Origin: UBA1081 sp045658165
GTDB taxonomy: Bacteria > Bacillota > Clostridia > Oscillospirales > Acutalibacteraceae
Length of the DNA stretch: 5,055 bases
Reading direction: 5' to 3'
Assembly: GCA_045658165.1 (NCBI GenBank)
Contig: JAZOUN010000140.1
Location: 1 to 5,055 of the forward strand
The translations under genes and the position numbers were made by a program. Of the stretch, positions 5,029 to 5,055 are shown piece after piece; position 1 is the stretch's first letter, and every line of letters starts with the position of its first letter. A model generated the notes under the pieces. It was not told where the DNA came from, did no database searches, and was given only the letters and a program-made list of their open reading frames with translations.

Positions 5029-5055
5029 TGTTTTTTCTCCTTTTCTCAGTATTGT

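Overview
The window reads as chromosomal DNA from a low-to-moderate GC Firmicute of the class Clostridia, most likely an anaerobic gut or rumen member of the Oscillospiraceae/Ruminococcaceae type. This is an inference from strong AGGAG ribosome sites, sigma-A-like promoters with 17-bp spacers, short intergenic gaps, and a small secreted protein ending in a type I dockerin-like domain. All seven genes lie on the minus strand, so transcription runs from high to low coordinates. No RNA gene, CRISPR array, transposase or phage gene was seen.

Region A (5028 to 4273): a gene for an exported protein with a signal peptide, an unassigned N-terminal region that partly resembles an I9-type (subtilisin propeptide-like) fold, and a C-terminal dockerin-like pair of calcium-loop repeats. 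It ends in a rho-independent terminator whose stem also holds the -35 box of the next gene's promoter.

Region B (4238 to about 2672): a HAD-superfamily phosphatase/phosphomutase-like gene (4174-3536), then a roughly 200-bp non-coding repeat element with nested inverted repeats that looks like a MITE (3337-3538), then a LOG-family phosphoribohydrolase gene (3316-2735). LOG has a terminator, but no convincing promoter of its own was seen. An exact 20-base copy of the repeat element's right end recurs in inverted orientation just after the LOG stop codon.

Region C (2664 to 1, running off the window): a four-gene operon from a good promoter at 2664-2636. It encodes a PII-like small protein, a CPA2-type cation:proton antiporter whose start codon overlaps the PII-like stop codon, a sugar phosphate isomerase/epimerase-like TIM barrel protein, and the start of a Gfo/Idh/MocA-type oxidoreductase. 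The last two gaps are so tight that each stop codon lies inside the next Shine-Dalgarno sequence. The last two products form a common carbohydrate-oxidation pair (inositol- or keto-sugar-type chemistry). The first two look like a transporter with its own cytosolic nucleotide- or metabolite-sensing regulator, comparable in layout to SbtA/SbtB or AmtB/GlnK. Their joining in one transcript is the most interesting point of the window, but its function is not proven by sequence alone.
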